Assembly: GCF_016735675.1 (NCBI RefSeq)
Contig: NZ_JAERSG010000003.1
Coordinates: forward strand, 558,001 to 622,000
Length of the DNA stretch: 64,000 nt
Source: Nocardioides baculatus
GTDB taxonomy: Bacteria > Actinomycetota > Actinomycetes > Propionibacteriales > Nocardioidaceae
Direction: 5' to 3'
Part shown: piece after piece, positions 1 to 8,065 of the stretch
How positions within the stretch are numbered: position 1 is the first letter of the stretch
How the letters are laid out: each line of letters begins with the position of its first letter
Notes under the pieces: model-generated
Told to the model about the DNA's origin: nothing
Seen by the model: the letters and a program-made list of their open reading frames with translations, nothing else
The model's database searches: none
Translations under genes and position numbers: made by a program

Positions 1-6
1 CATGAT

Positions 7-324
7 GTGCTCGTGGAGACGACGTCCTACGCCTGCCCCGTCTGCGGCACCGTCCACCAGCACCAGTCCGAGCGGTACCGGAACCACCTGTGCTTCGCGT
101 GCGCCGACCGTGCCCGCTGCGTTGCCCATGACTGCCAGGTGGTCGGCTTCAACACCTCGCTGAGCGGCGGATTCGTGGCCTGCCACGACGGACGCCAGGA
201 CGACACGTGCGAGCAGGTCACGGGCGAGGGCACCGTGACCGTCGACGGCGCCGAGTTCGTCATGCGCGAGGCGCGCTTCGGTGGCATCGTCGTGCACCCG
301 GTGGTCGACCCGAGCTGGAGCTGA
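7..324 (+). CDS. Small Cys-rich protein, possible zinc ribbon; may be 5' partial
   Basis: I do not recognise this family. The 105-residue product has paired cysteines near its N terminus (CPVC, then CFAC, then a further Cys and HDC) spaced like a zinc-binding fold, followed by a short beta-rich tail without motifs. A GTG at position 7 is the first start visible, but the frame is open to the window edge, so the true start may lie outside. It ends 4 bases before the stop of the convergent GH16 gene. Function unknown; metal binding is inferred only from the cysteine spacing. Confidence 0.6.
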   Translation: MLVETTSYACPVCGTVHQHQSERYRNHLCFACADRARCVAHDCQVVGFNTSLSGGFVACHDGRQDDTCEQVTGEGTVTVDGAEFVMREARFGGIVVHPVVDPSWS

Positions 325-327
325 CCG

Positions 328-1539
328 TCAGGCGCCGGTCTCCCACACCCGCACCCAGTCGACGTACATGTGCTGGGGCAGCCGACGTGCCGCGACCTTC
401 GGGATCTCGTAGTCGGCGGCGATCAGGCTGAGGATCAGGAACTGCCGCTCCGCCGAGACGTTTCCCCGCATCCGGGCGGTCTCCTTGCCGTCGATCCGGA
501 AGACCAGCGTCTTGGGGGTCCACTCGACCGAGAAGACGTGGTAGTTCCGCGACCAGCCGTCGCGCCGACTCCGGAGGTACGACGACGAGTCGGGGACCCA
601 GCCGCCGGTCGAGACGCGGCGCCGGCCGTCGTAGCGGTGGGTGAAGGACGCGAGCCCGCCCTGCGGGTGCCGGTCACCGAAGTACTCGACGACGTCGATC
701 TCGCTGCCAGCGGCGCCCGGGTACATGCCGGCCGTCGGCTGGAGCCAGAAGGCGCCGTGCTGGCCGCGCAGCCGGTGGAACTTCACCCGCGCCGCCGCGA
801 AGCCGTAGCGGAAGCCGAACGATCCCTGGGTGCCGACGTGCCCGTTGAGCCGGTAGGCGAACCTGCCGGCGGTGGCGTCGCGACCGCGGATCCGGCAGGT
901 CGTCGTGGCGTCCGGGTCGCGGAGCACGCTGAGCCGCAGCGCGCCGTCTGCTACCCGGGCAGCCCGCGGGTCGCCCTTGGAGCACGAGCGGCGGTTGGAG
1001 TGCACGTAGTCGCGGCCGCGGTGGTCCCAGACGTCGCGCAGCTGGGTGCCGGAGAACTCGTCGGTCCACGTCGCGTCCCGCCAGCGCTCGGTGCTGACGG
1101 GAAGGCTCGCTACCGCCGCCAGGCCGCCCCACCTGCGGGCCTTCACCCGGTAGGTCAGCGGTGCCCCGCTCGCCGACGACGCGGCGGCCGCGACCTGGAC
1201 GCGTCCGCGGGCGTCCTGCCGGGCCGTGGTCACGGCGACCCACGACGAGCCGTCCTGCACCTGGAGCTGCACGGGCCGTCCCACCCGCGCCGGTCTCATC
1301 GTGGCGATGACGGCAGCCTTCGCGGCGTCCGGGCTCGCCACGCCGGCGCCGTACTGGACGATCTGCGGCAACGCCTCGAGCCGGACCCGCTGGCGCGAGG
1401 TGACGTGCACCGACACGTTGCTGGGCGCGGCGACGGCGGGGACCTCGTCGGAGGACGACGCCGAGGTCGGCGCTGCCCACCCGAGCAGGCCGAGCGGCAG
1501 CAGGACGGCGAGGGTTGCGGCGGCGCGGCGGGCAGGCAT
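328..1539 (-). CDS. Secreted glycoside hydrolase family 16 (beta-glucanase-like)
   Basis: Predicted secreted endo-acting beta-glycosidase of 403 aa. Residues 1-27 form a signal peptide (Arg-rich start, hydrophobic core, AxA-like end). Residues 30-150 look like an accessory beta-sandwich region. The catalytic GH16 domain runs from about residue 155 to the end. The family signature ExDxxE is present as EIDVVE, giving nucleophile Glu280 and acid/base Glu285. The Met at 1539 was chosen because it directly precedes the signal peptide; the reading frame stays open far upstream but only as an antisense shadow of the thiolase gene. Substrate (laminarin, lichenan or other) cannot be told. It is a single gene, divergent from the thiolase. 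Confidence 0.88.
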   Translation of the reverse strand: MPARRAAATLAVLLPLGLLGWAAPTSASSSDEVPAVAAPSNVSVHVTSRQRVRLEALPQIVQYGAGVASPDAAKAAVIATMRPARVGRPVQLQVQDGSSWVAVTTARQDARGRVQVAAAASSASGAPLTYRVKARRWGGLAAVASLPVSTERWRDATWTDEFSGTQLRDVWDHRGRDYVHSNRRSCSKGDPRAARVADGALRLSVLRDPDATTTCRIRGRDATAGRFAYRLNGHVGTQGSFGFRYGFAAARVKFHRLRGQHGAFWLQPTAGMYPGAAGSEIDVVEYFGDRHPQGGLASFTHRYDGRRRVSTGGWVPDSSSYLRSRRDGWSRNYHVFSVEWTPKTLVFRIDGKETARMRGNVSAERQFLILSLIAADYEIPKVAARRLPQHMYVDWVRVWETGA

Positions 1540-1620
1540 GCTGCTGGGACGCGGGGCCGGCGCGTTTTGTTGTCGGGGCACACCCGGCGCCGCGGAAGGC
1601 GATGCAGCACACTCCTCGTC

Positions 1621-2823
1621 ATGAGCACTCCCCCGCAGGCCTTCGTCTACACCGCGGTGCGCACGCCGTTCGGGCGCTTCGGTGGTGCCCTCGCCACGAC
1701 ACGCCCCGACGACCTGGCCGCCGGCGTGCTGGAGGCTGCGCTGGCCCGCACCGACCTCGACCCGGCCGACGTCGACGAGGTCGTGCTCGGCAACGCCAAC
1801 GGCGCCGGCGAGGACAACCGCAACGTCGCCCGGATGGCCTCCCTGCTGGCCGGGCTGCCGGTGTCCGTGCCCGGCACCAGCGTCAACCGGCTCTGCGGGT
1901 CGTCCCTCGACGCCGCGATGATCGGCTCGCGCGCCATCGAGACCGGCGACGCCGACATCGTGCTCACCGGTGGCGTCGAGTCGATGACCCGCGCCCCGTG
2001 GGTGCTCCCCAAGCCCGAGCGCGCCTACCCCGCCGGCAACACCGAGCTGGTCTCCACGACCCTCGGCTGGCGGCTGGTCAACCCCCGCATGCCCGCCGAG
2101 TGGACGGTCTCGCTCGGCGAGTCCAACGAGCAGCTCCAAGAGCTCCACGACGTCCCCCGCGACCGCCAGGACGCCTTCGCCGCCCGCTCCCACCAGCTCG
2201 CCCACGCCGCCTGGGAGTCCGGCTTCTACGACGACCTCGTCGTCCCCGTCGACGGCGTCGACCTCACCCGCGACGAGGGCATCCGCCCCGACGCCTCGCC
2301 CGAGTCGTTGGGCGTCCTCAAGCCGTCGTTCCGCCCCGACGGCACCATCACCGCCGGCAACGCCTCGCCGCTCAGCGACGGCGCGTCCGCGGTCCTCCTC
2401 GGCTCGCGTGCGGCAGCCGACCGCATCGGCCACGACCCGATCGCCCGCATCGCCGGCCGCGGCACCCACGCCGTCGAGCCCCACCGCTTCGGCTACGCCC
2501 CCGTCGAGGCAGCCAACCGGGCGCTGGCCCGTGCCGGCATCGGCTGGGCCGACGTCGGCCTCGTCGAGCTCAACGAGGCCTTCGCCGTCCAGTCCCTCGT
2601 GTGCGTCGATGCCTGGCTGGCCCAGGGGCTCCGCGACGCGGAGGTGGTCAACACCCGCGGCGGCGCCATCGCCCTCGGCCACCCCCTCGGCGCCTCTGGC
2701 GGTCGCGTGATCGGCACCCTCGCCGCCGCCCTGCGCGCCGACGGGCACCGCTGGGGCGTCGCCGCGATCTGCATCGGCGTCGGACAGGGCCTCGCCGTGG
2801 TGCTGGAGAACGAGCAGGCCTGA
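1621..2823 (+). CDS. Acetyl-CoA acyltransferase (thiolase, PcaF/FadA-like)
   Basis: 400-aa type I thiolase that cleaves 3-ketoacyl-CoA with CoA to give acetyl-CoA and a shortened acyl-CoA, or runs in reverse. The acyl-accepting Cys92 lies in NRLCGSS. His354 sits in GGAIALGHPLGASG and the deprotonating Cys384 in CIGVGQG; the NEAF motif is also present. The whole active site is therefore intact. ATG at 1621 starts at the conserved N-terminal VYTAVRTPFG block. It stands alone between GH16 and the convergent LigD-type gene, whose stop is one base away. Substrate chain length or a role in beta-ketoadipate degradation cannot be told apart from sequence. Confidence 0.9.
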   Translation: MSTPPQAFVYTAVRTPFGRFGGALATTRPDDLAAGVLEAALARTDLDPADVDEVVLGNANGAGEDNRNVARMASLLAGLPVSVPGTSVNRLCGSSLDAAMIGSRAIETGDADIVLTGGVESMTRAPWVLPKPERAYPAGNTELVSTTLGWRLVNPRMPAEWTVSLGESNEQLQELHDVPRDRQDAFAARSHQLAHAAWESGFYDDLVVPVDGVDLTRDEGIRPDASPESLGVLKPSFRPDGTITAGNASPLSDGASAVLLGSRAAADRIGHDPIARIAGRGTHAVEPHRFGYAPVEAANRALARAGIGWADVGLVELNEAFAVQSLVCVDAWLAQGLRDAEVVNTRGGAIALGHPLGASGGRVIGTLAAALRADGHRWGVAAICIGVGQGLAVVLENEQA

Positions 2824-2824
2824 C

Positions 2825-3175
2825 CTAGACCCGCTGCTCCTTCGTCAGGTGCAGCAGCCACTGCGTCCCGCCCGTGTGGATCAGCGCATAGCGGCGTACG
2901 CCGTCGCGCCCGTGCAGCGAGAACACCAGCCGTCGGTCGTCGCGATCGTGCTCCTCCCACGTCCCGTCATCGGCGATGGACTTGTGCTCGTCCTCGAATC
3001 CGACGTGGTCGAGCTCGTGGTCGTCGACGGCGATCGCCAGCCGGTCGTGCGCGGAGTCGTCCGGCAGCCCCTTCGGCACCGCCCAGCTGCGCAGCACGCC
3101 GTCCTCCTCGAGCCGGAGGTCGAAGTGCGGGCTCGGCTTCCGGTGGTCGTGCAGCACGAACCGCGGCCGTGTCAC
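2825..3175 (-). CDS. Stand-alone LigD-type 3'-phosphoesterase domain protein
   Basis: 116-aa protein matching the 3'-phosphoesterase (PE) domain normally fused at the N terminus of DNA ligase D, which trims 3'-phosphate or 3'-ribonucleotide ends in bacterial non-homologous end joining. Visible conserved blocks are HDHRKPSPHFDLRLE and SWAVPKGLP near the N terminus. No ligase or primase domain follows. The GTG at 3175 was chosen: it overlaps the TGA of the upstream MarR gene by 4 nt (GTGA), implying translational coupling, and it begins just before the PE domain. A longer frame reading into the MarR gene adds no PE sequence. Role in end processing is inferred from the family. Confidence 0.85.
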   Translation of the reverse strand: MTRPRFVLHDHRKPSPHFDLRLEEDGVLRSWAVPKGLPDDSAHDRLAIAVDDHELDHVGFEDEHKSIADDGTWEEHDRDDRRLVFSLHGRDGVRRYALIHTGGTQWLLHLTKEQRV

Positions 3176-3621
3176 GACTGGGGCGACACCCTGGACGTCA
3201 GCAGCCGCAGCGTCGTCTGGAGGTCCTCGAAATCCTGGGGGTCGAGGCCGAGCTGGTCCTTCATGTCGCACTGGATCCGCTCCGCGTGCTGGCGCAGCGA
3301 CTCTCCCCTGCCGGCCAGCGAGACCACGACGAAGCGCTCGTCGACGTTGTCGCGACGACGCTCGACCAGCCCGGAGGACTCCATCCGCTTGAGCAGCGGC
3401 GTCAGGGTCCCGTGGTCGAGTCTCAGCTCGTCGCCCAGCTCACGGACCGTCAGGCTCTCGTGCTCCCAGAGCACGATCAGCACGAGGTACTGGGGGTAGG
3501 TGATCCCCAGCTCGGTCAGGGCGGGGCGGTAGGCCGCGGTCACCGCGCGGGAGGCGGCGTAGAGGTCGAAGCAGAGCTGCTCGGCCAGCGGCGGCGCCTG
3601 GATCGACTCCATGTCGCACAT
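3172..3621 (-). CDS. OhrR-type MarR family regulator
   Basis: 149-aa winged-helix MarR protein. The N-terminal helix carries LCFDLYAASRAVTAAYRP, closely resembling the peroxide-sensing region of OhrR with its reactive Cys (Cys17 from the first Met). Recognition helix and wing occupy residues 60-100 (TVRELGDELRLDHGTLTPLLKRME). Known OhrR proteins repress ohr, an organic hydroperoxide reductase; here the coupled partner is a LigD-type phosphoesterase instead. Two in-frame ATGs (3621 and 3612) are possible. The upstream region holds two TTGTGC-type palindromes, so autoregulation is likely. Confidence 0.88.
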   Translation of the reverse strand: MCDMESIQAPPLAEQLCFDLYAASRAVTAAYRPALTELGITYPQYLVLIVLWEHESLTVRELGDELRLDHGTLTPLLKRMESSGLVERRRDNVDERFVVVSLAGRGESLRQHAERIQCDMKDQLGLDPQDFEDLQTTLRLLTSRVSPQS

Positions 3622-3642
3622 TCTGCCTTACGAACCGCTATG

Positions 3643-3667
3643 TTGTGCACAATTGTTTTGTGCGCAA
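3643..3667. promoter_or_regulatory. Tandem palindromes, putative OhrR/MarR operators
   Basis: A perfect 10-bp palindrome TTGTGCACAA (3643-3652) is followed 15 bp on by a near-perfect copy TTGTGCGCAA (3658-3667). They sit in the divergent region between the MarR gene and the sigma-like gene, overlapping a TATGTT element (3639-3644) that could be the plus-strand -10 box. Position and symmetry fit binding of the adjacent MarR dimer. Not tested. Confidence 0.6.
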
Positions 3668-3703
3668 GGCATGAAGCCGCGGCGGGAGTCTGGGAGGGCG
3701 CCT

Positions 3704-4021
3704 GTGGCCACACGATCGAGCGTGCGCAGCGAGCGCCGAGGACTCGAGGAGCTGCTGCTCCTGTCCGGGCTCGGTGATGCCGACGCGTTCGCCCGCGTGT
3801 ACGACGAGCTGGCTCCGCGGGTGCACGGCCTCTCCACCCGTCTGCACCGCGCCCCCGCCGCCGCGGAGGCCGTCACGGAGGAGGCCTTCCTCGAGGCGTG
3901 GCGCCGGGCGCCGTCCTACGACCCGACGAGGTCGGGCGCCGAGGACTGGGTGATGGTCCTCGCCTGCAGCGTGGCCCTGCGGTCTCGCGGCGATGAGAGC
4001 CGGCCGGCGCCCGGCCGGTAG
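3704..4021 (+). CDS. Short sigma-70 region 2-like protein
   Basis: 105-aa protein whose central part (DAFARVYDELAPRVHGLSTRLH, then AEAVTEEAFLEAWRRAPSYDP) matches region 2 of ECF sigma factors, the part that binds core RNA polymerase and the -10 element. Region 4, needed for -35 recognition, is missing: the protein ends about 35 residues after region 2. GTG 3704 has a GGAGGG 5 nt upstream; an alternative ATG at 3671 would add 11 residues but has only a weak ribosome site. The stop codon forms part of the -10 element of prfC. It may be a truncated sigma factor or a decoy; function unknown. Confidence 0.6.
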   Translation: MATRSSVRSERRGLEELLLLSGLGDADAFARVYDELAPRVHGLSTRLHRAPAAAEAVTEEAFLEAWRRAPSYDPTRSGAEDWVMVLACSVALRSRGDESRPAPGR

Positions 4022-4024
4022 ATT
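4019..4024 (+). promoter_or_regulatory. -10 element for leaderless prfC mRNA
   Basis: TAGATT ends exactly 6 nt before the GTG start of prfC, so the predicted transcription start coincides with the G of GTG. The first three bases are also the TAG stop of the upstream sigma-like gene. No Shine-Dalgarno precedes the GTG, which fits a leaderless transcript. Confidence 0.5.
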
Positions 4025-4030
4025 CGCGCG

Positions 4031-5596
4031 GTGCCCGACGCCCGCCCCCGCCGTACCTTCGCCGTCATCAGCCACCCCGACGCCGGCAAGTCGACCCTCA
4101 CCGAGGCGCTCGCGCTGCACGCGCGGGTGATCACCGAGGCCGGTGCCGTCCACGGCAAGGGCGACCGGCGCGCGACGGTGTCGGACTGGATGGCGATGGA
4201 GAAGGCGCGCGGCATCTCGATCACCTCGGCCGCGCTGCAGTTCGTCTACCGCGACCACGTGATCAACCTCGTCGACACGCCAGGCCACAGCGACTTCTCG
4301 GAGGACACCTACCGGGTGCTCTCGGCCGTCGACTCGGCCGTGATGCTGGTCGACGCCGGAAAGGGACTCGAGCCGCAGACGCTCAAGCTCTTCAAGGTCT
4401 GCGCGCTGCGCGGCATCCCGGTCATGACGGTCATCAACAAGTGGGACCGGCCCGGCCTGTCGGCGCTGGAGCTGATGGACCTGATCCAGGCGAAGATCGG
4501 CCTCCGGCCCACTCCCCTGACCTGGCCGGTCGGCGAGGCCGGCGACTTCCGCGGCGTGCTCGACCGCCGGACCGGCGAGTTCGTGAAGTACACCCGCACG
4601 GCCGGCGGCGCGACCCGCGCCCCCGAGCGCCGGATGGCGTCCGACGAGGTCGAGGCGGACGACGTACGCCTGTGGCAGGACGCGGTCGAGGAGCACGAGC
4701 TGCTCACCCTCGACGAGGCCGACCACGACCAGCAGCGCTTCCTCGCCGGCGAGACCACACCCGTCATGTTCGCCTCGGCGCTGCAGAACTTCGGCGTCGC
4801 GCAGCTGCTCGACCTGCTGCTCGACATCGCCCCGGACCCGAGCCCGACCGAGGGCGTCGACGGGTCGGTGCGCGACGTGGCCGACGACTTCAGCGCCTTC
4901 ATCTTCAAGGTGCAGTCGGGCATGAACAACCAGCACCGCGACCGGCTCGCCTACGCCCGCGTGGTGTCCGGCACGTTCGAGCGCGGCATGGTCGTCACGC
5001 ACGCCGGCACCGGCAAGCCGTTCGCCACCAAGTTCGCCCAGTCGGTCTTCGGCCGCGACACCTCGTCGGTCGAGACGGCCGAGCCGGGCGACATCGTCGG
5101 CTTCGTCAACGCCCAGGCGCTGCGGGTCGGCGACACGGTCTACGTCGGCGACGCGATCGAGTACCCGCCGGTCCCGAGCTTCGCGCCCGAGCACTTCGTG
5201 ACCGCCAGCGCGGGCGACATCGGTCGCTACAAGCAGTTCCGCCGCGGGATCGAGCAGCTCGACCAGGAGGGCGTGGTGCAGGTGCTGCGCTCCGACCTGC
5301 GCGGCGACCAGAACCCGGTCCTGGCGGCCGTCGGCCCGATGCAGTTCGAGGTCGTCGAGGACCGGATGACCAACGAGTTCAACTCACCGATCCGGTTCTC
5401 CCGCCTCGACTACCAGGTCGCGCGGCGCACGGACGCGGACGGCGCGGCCGCGCTCCGGGGCATGCGAGGCGTGGAGGTCCTCCAGCGCAGCGACGGAACG
5501 CACATGGCGCTCTTCGTCGACCAGTGGCGCGCGATGGTCACCGCCCGCGACAACCCGGAGATCATGCTCGAGGCGCTCCCCGCCGGCGGCGCCTGA
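4031..5596 (+). CDS. prfC: Peptide chain release factor 3
   Basis: 521-aa translational GTPase RF3, which recycles RF1/RF2 from the ribosome after peptide release. The G1 loop HPDAGKSTL is at residues 16-24. Switch I reads [20 protein letters not shown], the form typical of RF3 and distinct from [17 protein letters not shown] (G3) and NKWD (G4) follow, and the C-terminal domains reach to residue 521, the usual RF3 length. The GTG start has no ribosome binding site but lies exactly 7 nt after a TAGATT -10 box, suggesting leaderless translation. The downstream selO starts 31 bp later under its own TATCGT element. Confidence 0.95.
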   Translation: MPDARPRRTFAVISHPDAGKSTLTEALALHARVITEAGAVHGKGDRRATVSDWMAMEKARGISITSAALQFVYRDHVINLVDTPGHSDFSEDTYRVLSAVDSAVMLVDAGKGLEPQTLKLFKVCALRGIPVMTVINKWDRPGLSALELMDLIQAKIGLRPTPLTWPVGEAGDFRGVLDRRTGEFVKYTRTAGGATRAPERRMASDEVEADDVRLWQDAVEEHELLTLDEADHDQQRFLAGETTPVMFASALQNFGVAQLLDLLLDIAPDPSPTEGVDGSVRDVADDFSAFIFKVQSGMNNQHRDRLAYARVVSGTFERGMVVTHAGTGKPFATKFAQSVFGRDTSSVETAEPGDIVGFVNAQALRVGDTVYVGDAIEYPPVPSFAPEHFVTASAGDIGRYKQFRRGIEQLDQEGVVQVLRSDLRGDQNPVLAAVGPMQFEVVEDRMTNEFNSPIRFSRLDYQVARRTDADGAAALRGMRGVEVLQRSDGTHMALFVDQWRAMVTARDNPEIMLEALPAGGA

Positions 5597-5627
5597 GCAG
5601 CGTGCGTCGCCGCGTATCGTCGAGGGA

Positions 5628-7073
5628 GTGAACCTGCCCGTGTCGACGTCCGTCTCCCCCACGATCACCTTGGGCACCCGCTATGCCACCGAGCTCGCCG
5701 ACCTCGCCCTGCCGTGGCAGGCCGCCGAGACCCCGGAGCCCGAGCTGCTCGTGCTCAACGAGGCGCTGGCAGCCGACCTCGACCTCGACCCGTCCTGGCT
5801 GCGGAGCGCCGACGGCATCGGACTGCTCACCGGCACGGTCGTACCCGAGGGCGCGGTGCCGGTCGCGCAGGCCTACGCCGGCCACCAGTTCGGCGGCTAC
5901 TCCCCGCGCCTCGGTGACGGGCGTGCGCTGCTCCTCGGCGAGCTGGGGGCGCACGACCTCCATCTCAAGGGCTCGGGGCGTACGCCGTTCTCCCGTGGTG
6001 GCGACGGCTTCGCCGCGGTCGGCCCGATGCTGCGGGAGTACGTCGTCAGCGAGGCGATGCACGCCCTCGGCATCCCCACCACCCGATCGCTCGCGGTCGT
6101 CGCGACCGGACGCCCGGTGCGCCGCGAGGCGGTGCTGCCCGGCGCGGTGCTGGCGCGCGTGGCGAGCAGCCACCTGCGGGTGGGCACGTTCCAGTACGCC
6201 CGCTCCACCGGTGACGACGACCTGCTGAAGCGGCTCGCGGACCACGCGATCGAGCGGCACCACCCCTCGGCGGCCCTCGCCGACCAGCCCTACGTCGCCT
6301 TCTTCGAGTCGGTCATGCAGGTGCAGGCGTCGCTGGTCGCACAGTGGATGCTCGTCGGCTTCGTCCACGGCGTGATGAACACCGACAACATGACGATCTC
6401 CGGGGAGACCATCGACTACGGCCCGTGCGCCTTCCTCGACGCGTTCGACCCCGCGACCGTCTTCAGCTCGATCGACGAGCAGGGCCGCTACGCCTACGGC
6501 AACCAGCCGATCGTCGCGGAGTGGAACCTCGCCCGCTTCGCCGAGGCGATCCTGCCGCTCCTGGCGGACACGGAGGACGAGGCGGTCTCCGTCGCGACGT
6601 CGATGCTGCAGACGTTCCGCGACCGCTACTCCGCCGCCTGGTCGGACGGGATGCGCGCCAAGCTCGGCCTCGCGGACGCCGACCCCTCCCTCGTGGCCGA
6701 CCTGGTCTCGCTGATGCAGGACAACCACGTCGACCACACGTCGTTCTTCCGCGCGTTGGGGACCGCCGCCCGCGGCGACGTCGAGCCGGCCCGCAGCCTC
6801 GTCCTCGACCTCGCCGCCTTCGACGCCTGGGCGTCCCGCTGGCTCGCCCTCTCCCCCGACGCCGACGCGATGGACCGGGTCAACCCCGCCTACGTCCCGC
6901 GCAACCACCTCGTCGAGGAGGCGCTGACCGCCGCGACGGGCGGCGACCTCGCCCCGGTCGAGCGGCTGCTGTCCGTGCTCGCCGCACCGTACGACGTACG
7001 CCCCGGTCTCGAGCGCTACCTCGAACCTGCGCCGGACTCCTTCGGTCAGTACACGACATTCTGCGGAACCTAG
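5628..7073 (+). CDS. selO: SelO family protein adenylyltransferase (pseudokinase fold)
   Basis: 481-aa SelO (formerly UPF0061), a kinase-fold enzyme that transfers AMP to Ser, Thr or Tyr residues of proteins. Seen here are the block [20 protein letters not shown], the nucleotide-binding lysine region [15 protein letters not shown], the NTDNMTI metal-binding motif and the IDYGP motif. The C terminus is TFCGT, with a Cys at the position where some homologues carry selenocysteine or cysteine, a known redox switch site. GTG 5628 lies 7 nt after TATCGT, giving an almost leaderless mRNA; GTG 5640 is an alternative, with GAGGGAG about 9 nt upstream. Confidence 0.93.
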   Translation: MNLPVSTSVSPTITLGTRYATELADLALPWQAAETPEPELLVLNEALAADLDLDPSWLRSADGIGLLTGTVVPEGAVPVAQAYAGHQFGGYSPRLGDGRALLLGELGAHDLHLKGSGRTPFSRGGDGFAAVGPMLREYVVSEAMHALGIPTTRSLAVVATGRPVRREAVLPGAVLARVASSHLRVGTFQYARSTGDDDLLKRLADHAIERHHPSAALADQPYVAFFESVMQVQASLVAQWMLVGFVHGVMNTDNMTISGETIDYGPCAFLDAFDPATVFSSIDEQGRYAYGNQPIVAEWNLARFAEAILPLLADTEDEAVSVATSMLQTFRDRYSAAWSDGMRAKLGLADADPSLVADLVSLMQDNHVDHTSFFRALGTAARGDVEPARSLVLDLAAFDAWASRWLALSPDADAMDRVNPAYVPRNHLVEEALTAATGGDLAPVERLLSVLAAPYDVRPGLERYLEPAPDSFGQYTTFCGT

Positions 7074-7080
7074 GCGCAGC

Positions 7081-7677
7081 TCAGGCCGAGCGGCGACGGA
7101 CGCGCAGGCCGGCGGCGAGGAGGGCCACGACGCCGACCAGACCCGCCGCGACGGTCCACCCCGGGACGCCGGACGACGACGCAACGTCGTCGTCGGCCCG
7201 CACGGCCTCGACCACCGCGACCGACGGTGCCGTCGGGTCACCCAGCAACCGCTGGACCGCGGCCAGCCGTCGAGGGGTGACCGGCGCGGTGCCACCGCAC
7301 GAGCTCGCTGTCGGGACGCCACCCTCCGCGGTGGTGAAGAAGACGTAGCGGCGGTCGACGACCATGCCGTCCAGGCCGCACGAGGCACCGGACATCGCCG
7401 ACTCGAAGACGGTCGTCGAGCCGACAGTGCCCTCGTACACCTCGTCGACGGTCACCGTGTAGGTGACCGGGTCGGTGCTGCTCATGATCTGCCGCTTCGC
7501 GGGTCCCTCGATCCCGGCCAACGTGCCGACGAAGACCGCGTCGGCGTACGCGACGTACTCCGGGACGCGCTGGAAGGCACACGAGCACGCGAGGGCCGGC
7601 CCGGCTCCCCCGGTGACCACGATGCCGAATGACGCGAGGACCGTCAGCAGGACCGAGGCGAGGAGGCGCATGTCCAT
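7081..7677 (-). CDS. Secreted, membrane-anchored TIMP/NTR-like protein
   Basis: 198-aa protein with a signal peptide (residues 1-30, ending GPALA), then CSCAFQRVPEYVAYADAVFVGTLAG. The mature N terminus beginning Cys-x-Cys followed by 'ADxVFxG' resembles the netrin/TIMP-like fold found in small bacterial secreted proteins. Two more cysteines (near residues 103 and 133) could form disulfides. A C-terminal hydrophobic helix (about 172-190) with an RVRRRSA tail anchors it in the membrane; there is no LPXTG motif. ATG 7677 is preceded by GGAG. It diverges from the PopR-like gene with the operator palindrome between them. Function unknown. Confidence 0.7.
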   Translation of the reverse strand: MDMRLLASVLLTVLASFGIVVTGGAGPALACSCAFQRVPEYVAYADAVFVGTLAGIEGPAKRQIMSSTDPVTYTVTVDEVYEGTVGSTTVFESAMSGASCGLDGMVVDRRYVFFTTAEGGVPTASSCGGTAPVTPRRLAAVQRLLGDPTAPSVAVVEAVRADDDVASSSGVPGWTVAAGLVGVVALLAAGLRVRRRSA

Positions 7678-7709
7678 GCGACGCTCCGCGCGGGACGGCG
7701 GTTCCGGCG

Positions 7710-7728
7710 GTTCTGCTGTCAGCAGAAC
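7710..7728. promoter_or_regulatory. Perfect palindrome, putative PopR/ClgR operator (regulator gene side)
   Basis: GTTCTGCTGTCAGCAGAAC is a perfect 19-bp dyad 39 bp upstream of the XRE regulator start. Its core TCTGCT-N3-AGCAGA resembles the TCTGCC-N3-GGCAGA motif that I recall for PopR of Streptomyces lividans. A related sequence lies upstream of the clpP pair at 10468. Autoregulation, or control of the divergent TIMP-like gene, is inferred. Confidence 0.6.
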
Positions 7729-7755
7729 GACGGGCCACGGCCGCCCACCCGTGGC

Positions 7756-7761
7756 TAGATT
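7756..7761 (+). promoter_or_regulatory. -10 element for leaderless regulator mRNA
   Basis: TAGATT is separated by exactly 6 nt from the ATG of the PopR-like gene, so transcription should start at the A of ATG. There is no ribosome binding site upstream. Confidence 0.5.
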
Positions 7762-7767
7762 CGGTCC

Positions 7768-8055
7768 ATGGGTGAGGTCCTGCGGTTCCCGGCACGGTCG
7801 GACGACGAGCCGGAGCGGCTGTGGCGCGAGCTGGTCGGCGAGGAGCTCCACCGCGAGCGGTCGGCGCGCGGCGAGCGGCTGAAGGACGTGGCCGAGCGGG
7901 CCGGCGTCTCGATGCAGTACCTCTCCGAGGTCGAGCGCGGCCTCAAGGACCCCTCCTCGGAGATGCTGCAGGCGATCGCCGGGGCGCTCGACCTCAGCGT
8001 TCGCGAGCTCGCCACCCGTACTGCGCGCCCCGAAGCGCTGGCGCTCGCTGCCTGA
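7768..8055 (+). CDS. PopR/ClgR-type XRE regulator with ssrA-like C-terminal tail
   Basis: 95-aa helix-turn-helix protein of the XRE family (HTH at about residues 37-65, RLKDVAERAGVSMQYLSEVERGLKDPS). This is the ClgR/PopR subtype that activates clp genes in actinobacteria. It ends in ALALAA, like the ssrA degradation tag. For Streptomyces ClgR and PopR, C-terminal alanines are known (from memory) to make the regulator a ClpP substrate, giving feedback. Context agrees: a palindrome lies just upstream, and a related sequence sits before the two clpP genes 2.4 kb away. PopR is favoured over ClgR because of the operator form and the clpP3P4-like pair, but the two are hard to separate. Confidence 0.8.
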   Translation: MGEVLRFPARSDDEPERLWRELVGEELHRERSARGERLKDVAERAGVSMQYLSEVERGLKDPSSEMLQAIAGALDLSVRELATRTARPEALALAA

Positions 8056-8065
8056 CGGCTGCCGG

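Noticed and set aside
328..2748. 806-codon minus-strand frame reading through the GH16 gene
   Set aside because: The part beyond 1539 is the antisense of the thiolase gene with shadow composition (Gly/Arg/Ala/Asp/Val runs). The real protein starts at the signal peptide Met at 1539.
7050..7073. Selenocysteine at the SelO C terminus
   Set aside because: The relevant codon is TGC (Cys) in TFCGT and the frame ends at a normal TAG; no in-frame UGA or SECIS is needed.
7081..7677. Sortase substrate (LPXTG) call for the TIMP-like protein
   Set aside because: A C-terminal helix and basic tail exist, but no LPXTG-like motif precedes them; a simple membrane anchor explains the pattern.
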